From assembly GCA_964560765.1 (NCBI GenBank), contig CAZLMG010000004.1:62001-126000 (forward strand): a stretch of DNA of 64,000 nt, read 5' to 3'. The stretch is from CAZLMG01 sp964560765. Its GTDB lineage: Bacteria; Bdellovibrionota_B; Oligoflexia; Oligoflexales; CAZLMG01. The stretch's first letter is position 1. Each line of letters starts with the position of its first letter. A program made the translations under genes and the position numbers. The notes under the pieces are model-generated. The model saw only the letters and a program-made list of their open reading frames with translations. It was not told the origin of the DNA and made no database searches. Below, piece after piece: positions 34,944-44,346 of the stretch.

Positions 34944-35366
34944 TTAATGGTGGGCACGCTGCCGCGCCTTCTCATATTTCAGAACCTCTTCAGCGTCGAC
35001 GCCTGAATCTTCAGCTAGCTTTGCCGCCGCAGCCGCCGCACCTTCAGCAACTTGGATCTTATCCACTTTCTTTTTGTGGTTTTTTAATTTTTCCTTTTGC
35101 TTTTTCAACTGCGATTCTAGTTTGTCGACCATGTGGTCGATGGAGCCATACATATCGCCACAGCTATGCTCGACCTGAATACTCAGACCATCGCCACCCA
35201 CGACGGCGCAGTGCGCCAACTGGTCGTGCCGGTCGACGGAGAAAGTCACTTTTGCCGTTACCGGTTTTGTGGCGAATTTCAGAATTTTTTCGGTGATTTT
35301 TGATTCAGCGTAATCTTGGAGTGCTTCGGACGTTGGCATGTGAATGAAACTAAATGAAAACTGCAC
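34944..35366 (-). CDS. hpf: Ribosome hibernation promoting factor (HPF/RaiA family)
   Basis: A 140-residue protein. Residues 1-100 have the HPF beta-alpha fold (PTSEALQDYAESKI, KVTFSVDRHDQLAHC, SCGDMYGSIDHMVDKLESQLKKQKEK). The C-terminal extension (about 105-140) is Ala- and Lys-rich and is not the dimerising domain of long HPF, so this is the short type with a tail. It binds the 30S decoding site in stationary phase. The GTG start follows AGGAGG by six bases. Transcribed alone, with its own terminator. Confidence 0.92.
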   Translation of the reverse strand: MQFSFSFIHMPTSEALQDYAESKITEKILKFATKPVTAKVTFSVDRHDQLAHCAVVGGDGLSIQVEHSCGDMYGSIDHMVDKLESQLKKQKEKLKNHKKKVDKIQVAEGAAAAAAKLAEDSGVDAEEVLKYEKARQRAHH

Positions 35367-35577
35367 GAGGAGCCTCCTATGGGATGCGGATCAGATCAGA
35401 GACAAACCAGGACTGCATCCATTCCCGGCACATCTAGGGGCGTATCGGCCCACCACAATACTGGCTTAAACGACTATTGATGAGAGAATGTAAGAGTCTA
35501 GAATGACTGCGTTATAAGGTCCCCAAAAGCCGACTTCCCGAAACAGTGCGCGCCACCGCCAAAAAAGCAGAGTTCAC

Positions 35578-37866
35578 TTGTCAGGGACTGGTTGGTTGAC
35601 TACAAATGATGTGCACCATCTGTTTCCCCGTAATTTCGCTCATTTGGAGGCCGGTCTGACACAGTTGCGAGATCCGCAAGAATTGCGGCTTGAGGTCGAT
35701 CGCGTTTCCTTCCGCAACGAGGATAATGGCTGGACCGTATTCAAGGGCACACCACAGACCGGCGGCCCACCCGTGACGGCGGTCGGGCACTTTACCGTGA
35801 TTAATCCGGGTGAGAGTTATCACCTGATCGGCAACTGGATTCAGCATCGAACCTTTGGCCCCCAGTTTCAGATCGAACGCAGCGCTCCCATCCGCCCAAC
35901 CACAGAGGATGGCATCGTCCGCTACCTGTCTTCCGGCATGATTAAGGGCATTGGCCCCAAGACAGCGGAAAAGATCGTCGCCCATTTCCATACCGAAGCC
36001 TTGAATATCTTAGACGAACAACCGCATCGCATTCTAGAGGTACCGACGATCGGTCGGAAAAAGGGCGAAACCATCATCGAGGCTTGGGTCGAAAATCGAG
36101 CGGTGCACGATGTCATGATGTTTCTCAATGGTCACGGGATTTCGCCCCTATTTGCGACACGCCTGTATCGACTCTACGGCAAAGAGACCATCTCTATCGT
36201 CAGCCGCGACCCCTATCGCTTGGCGCATGAGGTGCGCGGGATTGGCTTCATTTCGGCCGATCGCATCGCTCAACAGTTGGGTATCGCGCCCGACAGCCCA
36301 CAGCGAATTCGCGCCGCGATCGTGTTCCTTTTGAATTCCGCGTCCGAAAAAGGCCACTGCTACCTCAGCACGGAACAATTGCGCTCCGACCTTACATCGA
36401 CCCTGCAGCTAGATCCCGACGTGTTGCGCCACAAAATGCTCGATAGCTTAAGCGAACTGAACGAAAGTGGCGCGATTGTTTCCGAGTCAGTGCTCGATGG
36501 CAGTGGTAACCGAGACAGCGCCCAATATCCCATGAGTCTATATTTGGCTGAAAGTTCCGTTGCACATCAATTATCAGAACTCACCGCGCGGCCGGTTGCT
36601 GTCGAAAATGATCGCGTTGATGGCTGGTTGGCCAGGTATTGCGAAGCTTCTGGTACCCAGCTTAGCGAAGAGCAGTTGCGCGCCGTGAAACTCTCGGTCC
36701 AGAGTCGTGTCTTCATCTTGACCGGTGGTCCCGGCGTCGGTAAGACGACCACAGCTAATGCCATCATCCGACTTTTGAAAGCCATGGGCCGCGGTGTCGC
36801 ACTTTGCGCACCCACGGGCCGGGCGGCGCAACGTCTGACCGAGGTTGCGGCTGTACAAGCCAAGACCATCCATCGCCTGCTGGAATGGCAGCCGCGCGAG
36901 GGAACGTTTGCCCGAGACGAGCACAGCCCCTTAACGGCGCAGGCGGTCATCTGTGATGAGGCATCCATGCTCGATGTCAAGCTTGCCGAGGCGTTGATTC
37001 GAGCTGTTCCCAAGACCGCTCAACTCATTTTAATTGGCGATGTCGATCAGCTGCCGTCCGTTGGACCAGGCAACGTCCTACGCGATCTCATTGACTCGGG
37101 TGTCGTACCCTATTGTCGTCTGGGCACCATCTTTCGCCAGGCGGCAACCTCCGACATCATTCGCATCGCCCATACCATCAACCGCGGGGATTCGCCGGAA
37201 TTCAGCGCGTCAGCAACTACCGACTGCCGCTTTTTGGAAGTCGATCAACCCGAACAAATTCGCCAGGTGATTTGCGAGCAGGTCAGTACGATCTTGCCAC
37301 AGTTTGGTTGGGATCCTATTCGCGATGTGCAGATTTTGACACCGATGAATCGCGGAGATTTGGGCACCCAAATGTTGAACGAACTTCTGCAGGAACAGTT
37401 GAACCCACGTAAACAAGGCCTACCGGAGTATCGGCGTGGTCAATTGCGCCTGCGCCCACAAGACAAAGTCATTCAGATTTCCAACAATTACGATCTTGGT
37501 GTGTTCAACGGCGATATCGGGATCGTCCAACACGCCGAAGGTGAATCGGGAAAGTTGTACGTAGCGTTTGGTGAGCGACTGGTAGCCTACGAACCTGACC
37601 AAAGCCTCGAACTGCGCTTGGCTTACGGCATCACCATTCATAAATCTCAGGGCAGCGAATTCCCTGTCGTGGTGATTCCCGTTTCCATGCAGCACTACAT
37701 CATGCTGCAGCGCAACTTGATCTACACGGCTCTGACACGAGCTAAGAAGCTCGCCGTTTTTGTCGGTACGAAGAAAGCACTGGTGCACGCCGTACAGAAT
37801 CAAAATAGCTTGCGCCGACAAACACGCTTGTTGCAGCGCCTCAAAGAAGCAACAGGTTTGCACTGA
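35578..37866 (+). CDS. recD2: RecD2-type 5'-3' DNA helicase
   Basis: A 762-residue superfamily 1B helicase. The N-terminal region (about 35-360) has the RecD2-specific OB-like start (LEVDRVSFRNEDNGWTVFKG) and helix-hairpin-helix repeats (GIKGIGPKTAEKIV-like). The helicase core has Walker A GGPGVGKTT (about 383), motif II CDEASMLD, QLPSVGPGNVL and a C-terminal TIHKSQGSEF. The exact start is uncertain: TTG at 35578 or 35596, or GTG at 35611; none has a strong ribosome site. RecD2 works without RecBC in repair. Its TGA overlaps the ATG of the next gene. Confidence 0.93.
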   Translation: MSGTGWLTTNDVHHLFPRNFAHLEAGLTQLRDPQELRLEVDRVSFRNEDNGWTVFKGTPQTGGPPVTAVGHFTVINPGESYHLIGNWIQHRTFGPQFQIERSAPIRPTTEDGIVRYLSSGMIKGIGPKTAEKIVAHFHTEALNILDEQPHRILEVPTIGRKKGETIIEAWVENRAVHDVMMFLNGHGISPLFATRLYRLYGKETISIVSRDPYRLAHEVRGIGFISADRIAQQLGIAPDSPQRIRAAIVFLLNSASEKGHCYLSTEQLRSDLTSTLQLDPDVLRHKMLDSLSELNESGAIVSESVLDGSGNRDSAQYPMSLYLAESSVAHQLSELTARPVAVENDRVDGWLARYCEASGTQLSEEQLRAVKLSVQSRVFILTGGPGVGKTTTANAIIRLLKAMGRGVALCAPTGRAAQRLTEVAAVQAKTIHRLLEWQPREGTFARDEHSPLTAQAVICDEASMLDVKLAEALIRAVPKTAQLILIGDVDQLPSVGPGNVLRDLIDSGVVPYCRLGTIFRQAATSDIIRIAHTINRGDSPEFSASATTDCRFLEVDQPEQIRQVICEQVSTILPQFGWDPIRDVQILTPMNRGDLGTQMLNELLQEQLNPRKQGLPEYRRGQLRLRPQDKVIQISNNYDLGVFNGDIGIVQHAEGESGKLYVAFGERLVAYEPDQSLELRLAYGITIHKSQGSEFPVVVIPVSMQHYIMLQRNLIYTALTRAKKLAVFVGTKKALVHAVQNQNSLRRQTRLLQRLKEATGLH

Positions 37867-39506
37867 TGCTGAAGTTCTTTCGCAACTGGCCCAAAGAACT
37901 GGTTATGGTTATTTTAGCCCTGCTGCTGGTGCGCTTGCTATTGGCGGCCTTATTGCCCATGACACAAGACGAGGCCTACTACCTAGCTTGGTCTGGAGTG
38001 CTGGATTGGGGCTATTTGGACCATCCACCGGGAGTCGCCTGGGTAGGTGCCCTGGGCCATTCGATAGCTCCAGGATTAACAGCCATAGCCGGTCGCCTAG
38101 GCCCCATTGTGATCACGATGGTGTCGATACCTTTCTTTGTCGGCCTTTGCCGCATGGCCGATACGCGTCCGGCAACTATGATCGCCGCTACCTGCCTGTA
38201 TTTAGGCAGCCTATTTGCGATCGTCAGCAGCATTTTGCAAACACCGGATGCCATACTGTTCGCCCTCTGGGTCATCGCCTGTCATGAGGCTGCGGCCGCC
38301 TTAGCCCACGATCCGCGCCGCTGGATTACTGCGGGAATCGCCGCAGGACTAGCCCTGCTCGGCAAGTATACGGCCATACTTTTGCCGCTAGTCTTTCTCC
38401 TGGTTCTGCTCTTCCGCGCCCGCCCCCATTGGCGTACACCCTGGCCCTATGCTGGACTCGTTGCATGCCTCCTGGTGTTTTCACCGCACATCTTGTGGAA
38501 TGCGCAACACGAATGGGCGACCATGCGCTTTCAGGTCGGACGCGGCTTCGCCAAAGAGTACTTGTTGACCGGGGCCGAGACCATAAAATTACCAACCGCA
38601 AGCAAAGCCACCCGAGATTCAGAAGAGTTTCGCCTCGCCGAGTTATTACGAGATCCTGACCAGGTAGCGAAGCCGCGCCCTGTACGCACGGCCTGGGAAA
38701 TGTGGGAGCGCCAAACGCGCGAGTTTTTCGGAGGTCAATTGGCGCTTTGGGGACTCGGCTTGATCCCCGTCATACTAGCACTGTACCGACGTTGGCGCGG
38801 GCGTCAGAATCTGTCGTCGCCGTCAAATTCTGGCACAAATGGCGACGTGCGTTGGCTGCTAGCTTGCGCTGCAGTCGTACCATTACTTTTCTTTGGCAGC
38901 ATTGCTATGTTCACACCCGTCGAAGCCAACTGGCCCGCGATGTATGTGATTGGTGCGGCGGTTTGGTTAGCACCATTCCTCGCGGGTTGGCGGCGCCTAC
39001 TTTGGTCCAGCAGCCTAGGCAACGCGTTGATGCTGTTGGCACTAGTCGTGCTCACCAGCCTCGGCGGAAACTCAGCGAGTTTTGCGGCCAAGAGCAAGCA
39101 TCGCCTTGCCGATGAGACAAGTGGTTATCAAGCTTTGAGTCAGGTCGTTGCGCCTCTACCCGGCGTACTGTGTGCCGACACCTATCAAATGGTGGCCATG
39201 TTGCGATTTTATACGGGCAGGCCCGTGTGCCATTGGCCCGGCATCGCTCGACCTTCCGAATTCCTGCGTCGACCCGAGTTGAATGCGCCGGTCGCACTCG
39301 ACGTTAGTTCCGGGTTCTGGCTGGTCCTCGCCAATCGCGTGCCGGCAGCCATCAGTGGATTTGCGGTGAGCGAACTGACAGAGTTTCGGGATTGCGCCGA
39401 TGGGCGCCTCGTCGAGACCCGCGCCCACCCCGGCGTCAGGTACCAGAATCGGTGCCGGGCGGGATCGATTCATACCTGGTACTTGGCGCGATACGAACCC
39501 AGATAG
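37866..39506 (+). CDS. Membrane glycosyltransferase, GT39/ArnT-like (GT-C fold)
   Basis: A 546-residue polytopic inner-membrane protein with about eleven membrane helices. The first periplasmic loop has the acidic motif TQDEAYYLAWS followed by LDWGYLDHPPGVAW, which is diagnostic of ArnT/PMT-type glycosyltransferases that use polyprenyl-phosphate sugars. The C-terminal third is a soluble periplasmic domain. It starts at an ATG overlapping the recD2 stop by one base, so translation is likely coupled. The 3' end overlaps the convergent gene at 39436 by 71 bases. Acceptor unknown. Confidence 0.87.
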   Translation: MLKFFRNWPKELVMVILALLLVRLLLAALLPMTQDEAYYLAWSGVLDWGYLDHPPGVAWVGALGHSIAPGLTAIAGRLGPIVITMVSIPFFVGLCRMADTRPATMIAATCLYLGSLFAIVSSILQTPDAILFALWVIACHEAAAALAHDPRRWITAGIAAGLALLGKYTAILLPLVFLLVLLFRARPHWRTPWPYAGLVACLLVFSPHILWNAQHEWATMRFQVGRGFAKEYLLTGAETIKLPTASKATRDSEEFRLAELLRDPDQVAKPRPVRTAWEMWERQTREFFGGQLALWGLGLIPVILALYRRWRGRQNLSSPSNSGTNGDVRWLLACAAVVPLLFFGSIAMFTPVEANWPAMYVIGAAVWLAPFLAGWRRLLWSSSLGNALMLLALVVLTSLGGNSASFAAKSKHRLADETSGYQALSQVVAPLPGVLCADTYQMVAMLRFYTGRPVCHWPGIARPSEFLRRPELNAPVALDVSSGFWLVLANRVPAAISGFAVSELTEFRDCADGRLVETRAHPGVRYQNRCRAGSIHTWYLARYEPR

Positions 39507-40971
39507 CCCAGACAAAACCTGCTGCCATCGCCTGCCAGATCAGCAGGCTGCCAACGGGCCCCACCCTGCCCAAAAGCGTGCCAAGAGTAAATGTACTAAA
39601 GCGAGACAGTTCAGGCGTCACCTGTCCGCGGTAATGAGCAAGCATCGTGCGCAAAGGAAAGCGGCCACTTAAAAAATAACCGTAAATCCCATCCCACCAA
39701 ACATTCCGCATTTGGGGGGACAGCATCGGACTGACAAAGGCGATCACCGTCATATTCAATATGGACAGGGCTAGTAAGATTGCGAATACTCGTCGGAAAG
39801 GTCGCGATAGAGTCGACACCTGTGGCAATAGGAGGCACCAGAACGGCAAGCTGGCGATGAGGTACCTGGGCCCGCTGCTGGCGCCCCCTTCCGCACCGTT
39901 GAAGCTCGAAATTAGCAGGATGGTGCCAAGTATACATGACCAGCAAAGTAGCAAAAATAATCGCTCGGGTGATCGCCAACGGGCGCGGAGCCCGACAAAA
40001 GTCAGGCAAAGTATCGGGCAAAAGATCAGTAATCCGCGATTCCAAGAAAACAAATTGCGCAAAATGGTCTCGCCATTGAAACGTCCAAACAAGCCCCCAA
40101 TGTCTTCCTTGGCGAGGAACACAGGATTAGAGAGCGAGGGCGCTGGTGTCAGGAAACTGTCAAAACAGATTTCCTGATACGCCATCAGCAGGCCGATACC
40201 GATGCTTGCGGCGGCCGCGAATACCACCCCGTCCTTCCAACTCTTTGTGCGCCAAAGGCAGTATGCTCCCACCAATGGTACATACAGGGCAGCCGCGTAT
40301 TCGATACAGACGGCCCAGCCTAAGCAAAACCCAGCCAGCAGGACGCGCCAACGATCTTTACCCGACATGGCAGCTACCGTTCCGAACAAGATCCAGGCTG
40401 CCGCCGTGGTATGACCCCAAAACTGCGTATCGAAGGGAAAGATCAAAGTGCCAAAGGCAAAGGCCACGGCTACCCAGAGAGCATCCACATCGGCCTTTCG
40501 TGTTGCGCCCCAACGTCGGCGCAGAAACTGAAAGAGAACGACGGTGGCAAGCGCCGACCAAAAGACCGAAACCCAAAGGTTCATCAGATACGCATTGATC
40601 TGGGCCAAAATGGGCGCAGCGGGGTCCAGGCCCAGCAAGGATTCGCCATGAAACAAGAATAGATAGAGGCCTGCCGCCATAAAGGACGCACCAGGAGCTT
40701 TGTTAGAATAGTATCGTCCATCGTGCAGGGACCAATCGCCGGTATTTGGCTGCGCTGACGAACCGACCACAAAGTGATTGATGCTAAACGGGAATCCCTG
40801 ATCTATACCCGGCTCAACGATCGAATAGACGAGGTCGTATCGCGCGTTTTGATTCCAGCTGACACCGTTATAGAAGTAGCCGTGCAGGACAAAGACGGCC
40901 GCAAATAGCAAAACCGATGTCGAATCAAAGCGGTCACGAATGAAAAGAGGCAAACGCCATTTAGAGTTCAT
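39436..40971 (-). CDS. Polytopic membrane protein, probable GT-C glycosyltransferase
   Basis: A 511-residue protein with roughly eleven membrane helices separated by short loops. The first periplasmic loop (about 38-95) holds acidic and aromatic residues (NQNARYDLVYSIVEPGIDQG, DGRYYSNKAPGASFMA), the SNKAPG block being frequent in bacterial GT-C-type mannosyltransferase-like proteins. The catalytic Asp cannot be pinned down. The last 24 codons overlap the convergent GT39 gene. Likely acts on a lipid-linked sugar. Confidence 0.72.
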   Translation of the reverse strand: MNSKWRLPLFIRDRFDSTSVLLFAAVFVLHGYFYNGVSWNQNARYDLVYSIVEPGIDQGFPFSINHFVVGSSAQPNTGDWSLHDGRYYSNKAPGASFMAAGLYLFLFHGESLLGLDPAAPILAQINAYLMNLWVSVFWSALATVVLFQFLRRRWGATRKADVDALWVAVAFAFGTLIFPFDTQFWGHTTAAAWILFGTVAAMSGKDRWRVLLAGFCLGWAVCIEYAAALYVPLVGAYCLWRTKSWKDGVVFAAAASIGIGLLMAYQEICFDSFLTPAPSLSNPVFLAKEDIGGLFGRFNGETILRNLFSWNRGLLIFCPILCLTFVGLRARWRSPERLFLLLCWSCILGTILLISSFNGAEGGASSGPRYLIASLPFWCLLLPQVSTLSRPFRRVFAILLALSILNMTVIAFVSPMLSPQMRNVWWDGIYGYFLSGRFPLRTMLAHYRGQVTPELSRFSTFTLGTLLGRVGPVGSLLIWQAMAAGFVWAIWVRIAPSTRYESIPPGTDSGT

Positions 40972-41149
40972 CCAAGAATCTTACTCTGTTATTGGCAATA
41001 TGATAAAGATGTGCCGATATTCCAACCATTGTTAGACTCCGGCCCGCACCCAGGCATCATCTATAACTATATGATATTATTCTACATATATTGCCACTCA
41101 TGCGGGCTGCGCTGAGTCCGCGGCGTGCATTACCACAGGAGCCGATGCG

Positions 41150-42358
41150 GTGTTTGATAAGCTGGATGGCACGAGCAAATTCATATTATACATCCTCATG
41201 TTTCCTTTGCTCTTTCAGGGACCGTTCTTGTCCTTTGCTTGGGGCGCTGATGACGAACTGTGGATAGCGCTGGGTAAACGGATTCTCCTTCTCTTGCCCG
41301 TAGCAGCTATTATCGCCGCCAGCTGGGTCAGCATCGTCTGCCTCCTTTCAGTGATTGTCCGACAAAAACGCCGGCAGTTCATGGCCAAGTTATTCATCAC
41401 GTGGTGGGATCTCGGCCGAGCGATCTTCAGCTTCTGGGGCGGACTGGTTCGCTTTCTGTTTCAGCTGCTGGGTTGGTGCTTTGGCTTCCTGCGCCTCATG
41501 GTGCTGGGCTTGTGGCTCTCCATTCAAGATATCCTCCTGGCGCCACTGCGAATCGCTCGCGACATGGGCCAGGTTTATGTCACACCAGGAACGCCCTGGA
41601 TCGCGGTGATGATGACGCTATTATGGTCAGCCCTTGAAGCCGTTGTCTTCACATTCGTGACCACACCCCTCGTCAACGATGTTCTGGAAGGATTGACCGA
41701 TGGCGCCATCAATGGCGTCGTCGTTCGCATCATCCTATACTTGATGATGTTAGCCTTCGTTGTCGGCAGCTATGCCATCGTCTCGACACTGGAAAAGGCC
41801 ATCAAGAATCGCGACATCAAGCAGATCATCCTGGTCGGCATCGTCGAATTCTTCACGCTAATCTTTGAAGTCATGTTCCTCTATCGTGAATTTGTCGATG
41901 CCTTGGTGCCCTGGTTTGCCCAGCACTCGGGCGGGGAATTTTCGTTAGGAATCGTCGGCACTCTATCGATCGCCGCGACGGCCTGGCTGGGAATTCGCGG
42001 GATGACCTGGTTCCTTTTCGCCGGGACGGGAACTCCCACCATCATGGCTATCATCCAGCGTACCGGCTTGCGCGAGACGGGTGGCAAGAAGCATGACAGC
42101 AAAGCCGAGCAGTTTGTCTTTATCAAAGCGGCGATCGACAAGATCCGAAAAGAGATCGACTGGGTACACGAGACTGGCGACGAGATGCTCAGCGCCTTCA
42201 TTTTACCTCCCTTGCAAATCGTCGCTGCGACCGTCAACTTTTGTACGCTGCTGTTTAACGGCACGCATGTATTTGAATTGCCATTTGAGTCGTTCAAAGA
42301 TCTGGCCAATGCCGATGAACTATTTTCTCGCATCCGCAAGGAGGGGCGGGATGACTAA
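41150..42358 (+). CDS. Polytopic membrane protein of unknown function (first gene of VWA unit)
   Basis: A 402-residue inner-membrane protein with about seven helices. The region 70-145 is rich in Trp and Phe (WWDLGRAIFSFWGGLVRF), then come paired helices (about 150-300), and a hydrophilic C-terminal region with KAAIDKIRKEIDWVHETGDEML. No family is recognised. The GTG start follows AGGAGC by eight bases. It overlaps the VWA lipoprotein gene by eight bases, so the two are translated together. Its likely role is to anchor or partner that lipoprotein. Confidence 0.75.
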   Translation: MFDKLDGTSKFILYILMFPLLFQGPFLSFAWGADDELWIALGKRILLLLPVAAIIAASWVSIVCLLSVIVRQKRRQFMAKLFITWWDLGRAIFSFWGGLVRFLFQLLGWCFGFLRLMVLGLWLSIQDILLAPLRIARDMGQVYVTPGTPWIAVMMTLLWSALEAVVFTFVTTPLVNDVLEGLTDGAINGVVVRIILYLMMLAFVVGSYAIVSTLEKAIKNRDIKQIILVGIVEFFTLIFEVMFLYREFVDALVPWFAQHSGGEFSLGIVGTLSIAATAWLGIRGMTWFLFAGTGTPTIMAIIQRTGLRETGGKKHDSKAEQFVFIKAAIDKIRKEIDWVHETGDEMLSAFILPPLQIVAATVNFCTLLFNGTHVFELPFESFKDLANADELFSRIRKEGRDD

Positions 42359-43187
42359 GGAGAATGCCGTCATGATTTACCGAAGGGCGCTGCGCTGCCT
42401 GGGTCTATTGAGCGTCGCCTTACTGCTCGTGGGCTGCCCGCTGTTTCCTGATAGCAAGTCGGAAACGGCCAGCGATGAAGGCGAAGAAGAAGCGTCGGGT
42501 CCTGGCAAAAACGTCATGTTCATCGGCATGGACATCAGCGGCTCCTTCATGCGCACCAAGTACTTCGATGATTCCATCGAATTTATGGCCCACTATCTTT
42601 ACGGGCATCTGAATGGCCTAGGTGGCATGGTCCGCCCGCGCGCCCTGTTCGTCGGCTCCATCGGTGGCGCCAAGCCCGATGAACCGAAGACGTTCTTTCC
42701 CATTCAGGACTTTGAGCACCGGTCCGTCGCGGAAATCACCGCCAAGCTGCGCAGCATATTCCCCAAGGGTAAGGAGAACCCATTCACCGACTACACGGCC
42801 TTCTTCAATCAAATCGCCGTCACCGTGCGCAACCGAAACCTGGTGTTGAAGCCTATCGATATCATTATGCTGACCGATGGCGTACCCGATGTCTCGACCA
42901 AAGATCGCAAGCCCGACTACCGCAGCATTCGCGTCGATCCACTGGAAAATCTGGCCCGCAACATCACGCTGCGCGTGCTCTACACGTCAGCCGTCGTCGG
43001 CATGAACTGGCAAACGCAGGTGCCGCGCAAACGGGTCAAGGTTTGGACCCAGGATGACCGCGTCATGGCCGGCTGGCGATCGCCCAAGATCATGTTGCCT
43101 GGAACTCCGTTTGAGAAGCAAGAGCGCTTTTTCAATTGGGTTGCAGAAAACGTCGACTTCAAAGTTCGATTGCAGCGGGTCGACTAG
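42351..43187 (+). CDS. VWA-domain lipoprotein with intact MIDAS motif
   Basis: A 278-residue lipoprotein. The ATG at 42351 has AAGGAGG just upstream; another ATG at 42372 with AAGGAG is a second option. The signal ends in the lipobox LLVGC (Cys29), followed by an acidic linker. The rest is a von Willebrand A fold: MIDAS residues D61-x-S63-x-S65 in GMDISGSF, then a central TDYTAFFNQIA block and IIMLTDGVPD near the fourth metal ligand. It could bind a protein partner through Mg2+. Its gene overlaps the membrane protein gene upstream. The convergent kinase gene ends 13 bases further on. Confidence 0.85.
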   Translation: MTKENAVMIYRRALRCLGLLSVALLLVGCPLFPDSKSETASDEGEEEASGPGKNVMFIGMDISGSFMRTKYFDDSIEFMAHYLYGHLNGLGGMVRPRALFVGSIGGAKPDEPKTFFPIQDFEHRSVAEITAKLRSIFPKGKENPFTDYTAFFNQIAVTVRNRNLVLKPIDIIMLTDGVPDVSTKDRKPDYRSIRVDPLENLARNITLRVLYTSAVVGMNWQTQVPRKRVKVWTQDDRVMAGWRSPKIMLPGTPFEKQERFFNWVAENVDFKVRLQRVD

Positions 43188-43200
43188 GGGCTGTGCCCGC

Positions 43201-44139
43201 CTAACCAGGAATCACCGCACCCTGATAAATATCCTGCTCTTTGCCATCAAAGGGTCCAGGCGTGAGGCCAGCATCAACCAAGAACTTCTTAATAGCGTGT
43301 CGCGCATAGCGAATATTGTAGCGCTTCAGAATTACATAAATCTCGAACATCATTTCTTCAGCGCTTTGGATGCGCTTGGCTGCCACGGGCTGCAAGGCGC
43401 CCTTCAGCAGTTTGCGGATCTGCAGCTGCATGCGTTTATCAGCGCAAACCACCCGCTCCAAGTCGATGCGTTTCATGCCTTGAATCACCGTATTGCGGTC
43501 GGTTGAAGCTGGCACAGCCTTCACACCCGTAAGCATTTCGTACAAGATCAACGCCGCACAATAGAGATCGGTCTGCGGCACAATGGCGGCTTCCGTAACG
43601 TGTTCTGGCGAGTAGTAGCCGGGCGTGCCGACCATGTAATTTTTGTAGTCCTCGATTTCCAGCTGACAGGCCAGACCAAAGTCCGTCACCAAGACCCGAC
43701 CATTGCGATCAAGGAGCACATTCGGAGATGACAGATCGCTATGAATGGTATCGTGCAGGTGCAGATAATCCACACCCTGCAGCATATCCATGGTGATGCA
43801 AAGACCAACGAGCGGCGGCACGCGCTTCACCCGCTTGAGGAAGGCGTGGCACGACCACCCCTCGACAAACTCGGTCACGATGTAGCATTGGGGTGGCTCG
43901 AAGCCGCCATCGAGATAACTGACCACGTGCTTGTGGTGCAGACGCGAAATGATTAATAGCTCGCGATGAAAGATTCCCAAGAACTTTCGGCTGTTGCTGA
44001 AGCGATCATGCAAAATTTTGATAGCGACGGTCCGCCCGGTGTGCTCATCGATACCGCGAAATACCCGTCCTAAGCCGCCAACGCCAACTTCCTCTAGGAC
44101 ACGGTAGTGACTGAATCGAACATGTTGACTGTCGGCCAC
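43201..44139 (-). CDS. Eukaryote-type Ser/Thr protein kinase with HSD catalytic loop
   Basis: A 312-residue protein with a single Hanks-type kinase domain and no membrane segment. The GTG at 44139 with AAGGTGAG upstream is preferred to a TTG at 44154. Glycine loop GVGGLGRVF (19-27), K41 in VAIKIL, the C-helix E60, catalytic D135 and DFG (153-155) are all present. The catalytic loop is HSDLSSPN, where HRD has become HSD and the usual Lys two after Asp is Ser137. GTPGYYSPEH is the activation/P+1 segment. The C-terminal 60 residues are Lys/Arg-rich. It converges on the VWA gene. Confidence 0.9.
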   Translation of the reverse strand: MADSQHVRFSHYRVLEEVGVGGLGRVFRGIDEHTGRTVAIKILHDRFSNSRKFLGIFHRELLIISRLHHKHVVSYLDGGFEPPQCYIVTEFVEGWSCHAFLKRVKRVPPLVGLCITMDMLQGVDYLHLHDTIHSDLSSPNVLLDRNGRVLVTDFGLACQLEIEDYKNYMVGTPGYYSPEHVTEAAIVPQTDLYCAALILYEMLTGVKAVPASTDRNTVIQGMKRIDLERVVCADKRMQLQIRKLLKGALQPVAAKRIQSAEEMMFEIYVILKRYNIRYARHAIKKFLVDAGLTPGPFDGKEQDIYQGAVIPG

Positions 44140-44346
44140 GGCCTCACCTTGCAAAAATGGACAGCAAGAATCGCTTATCTGATCGGAAGGATGCCGGGTT
44201 TCATGATCGCCTTAGACTAGGGCTTTGGCGAAAGGTGCGTTAATTCCCCTTAAATGCTGAGGGCTTATCGTCGCAGTTGTGCGCAATGCATATCTATATG
44301 ATTGCCGGTTAGCAACACGATTCACTCACTTTGAACGAGACAGTCA

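Noticed and set aside
35367..35577. Riboswitch or sigma54 promoter in the gap between hpf and recD2
   Set aside because: No GG-N10-GC type element or stable multi-stem structure was found; a short AGGAG-CTCCT palindrome at the hpf ribosome site has too small a loop to fold.
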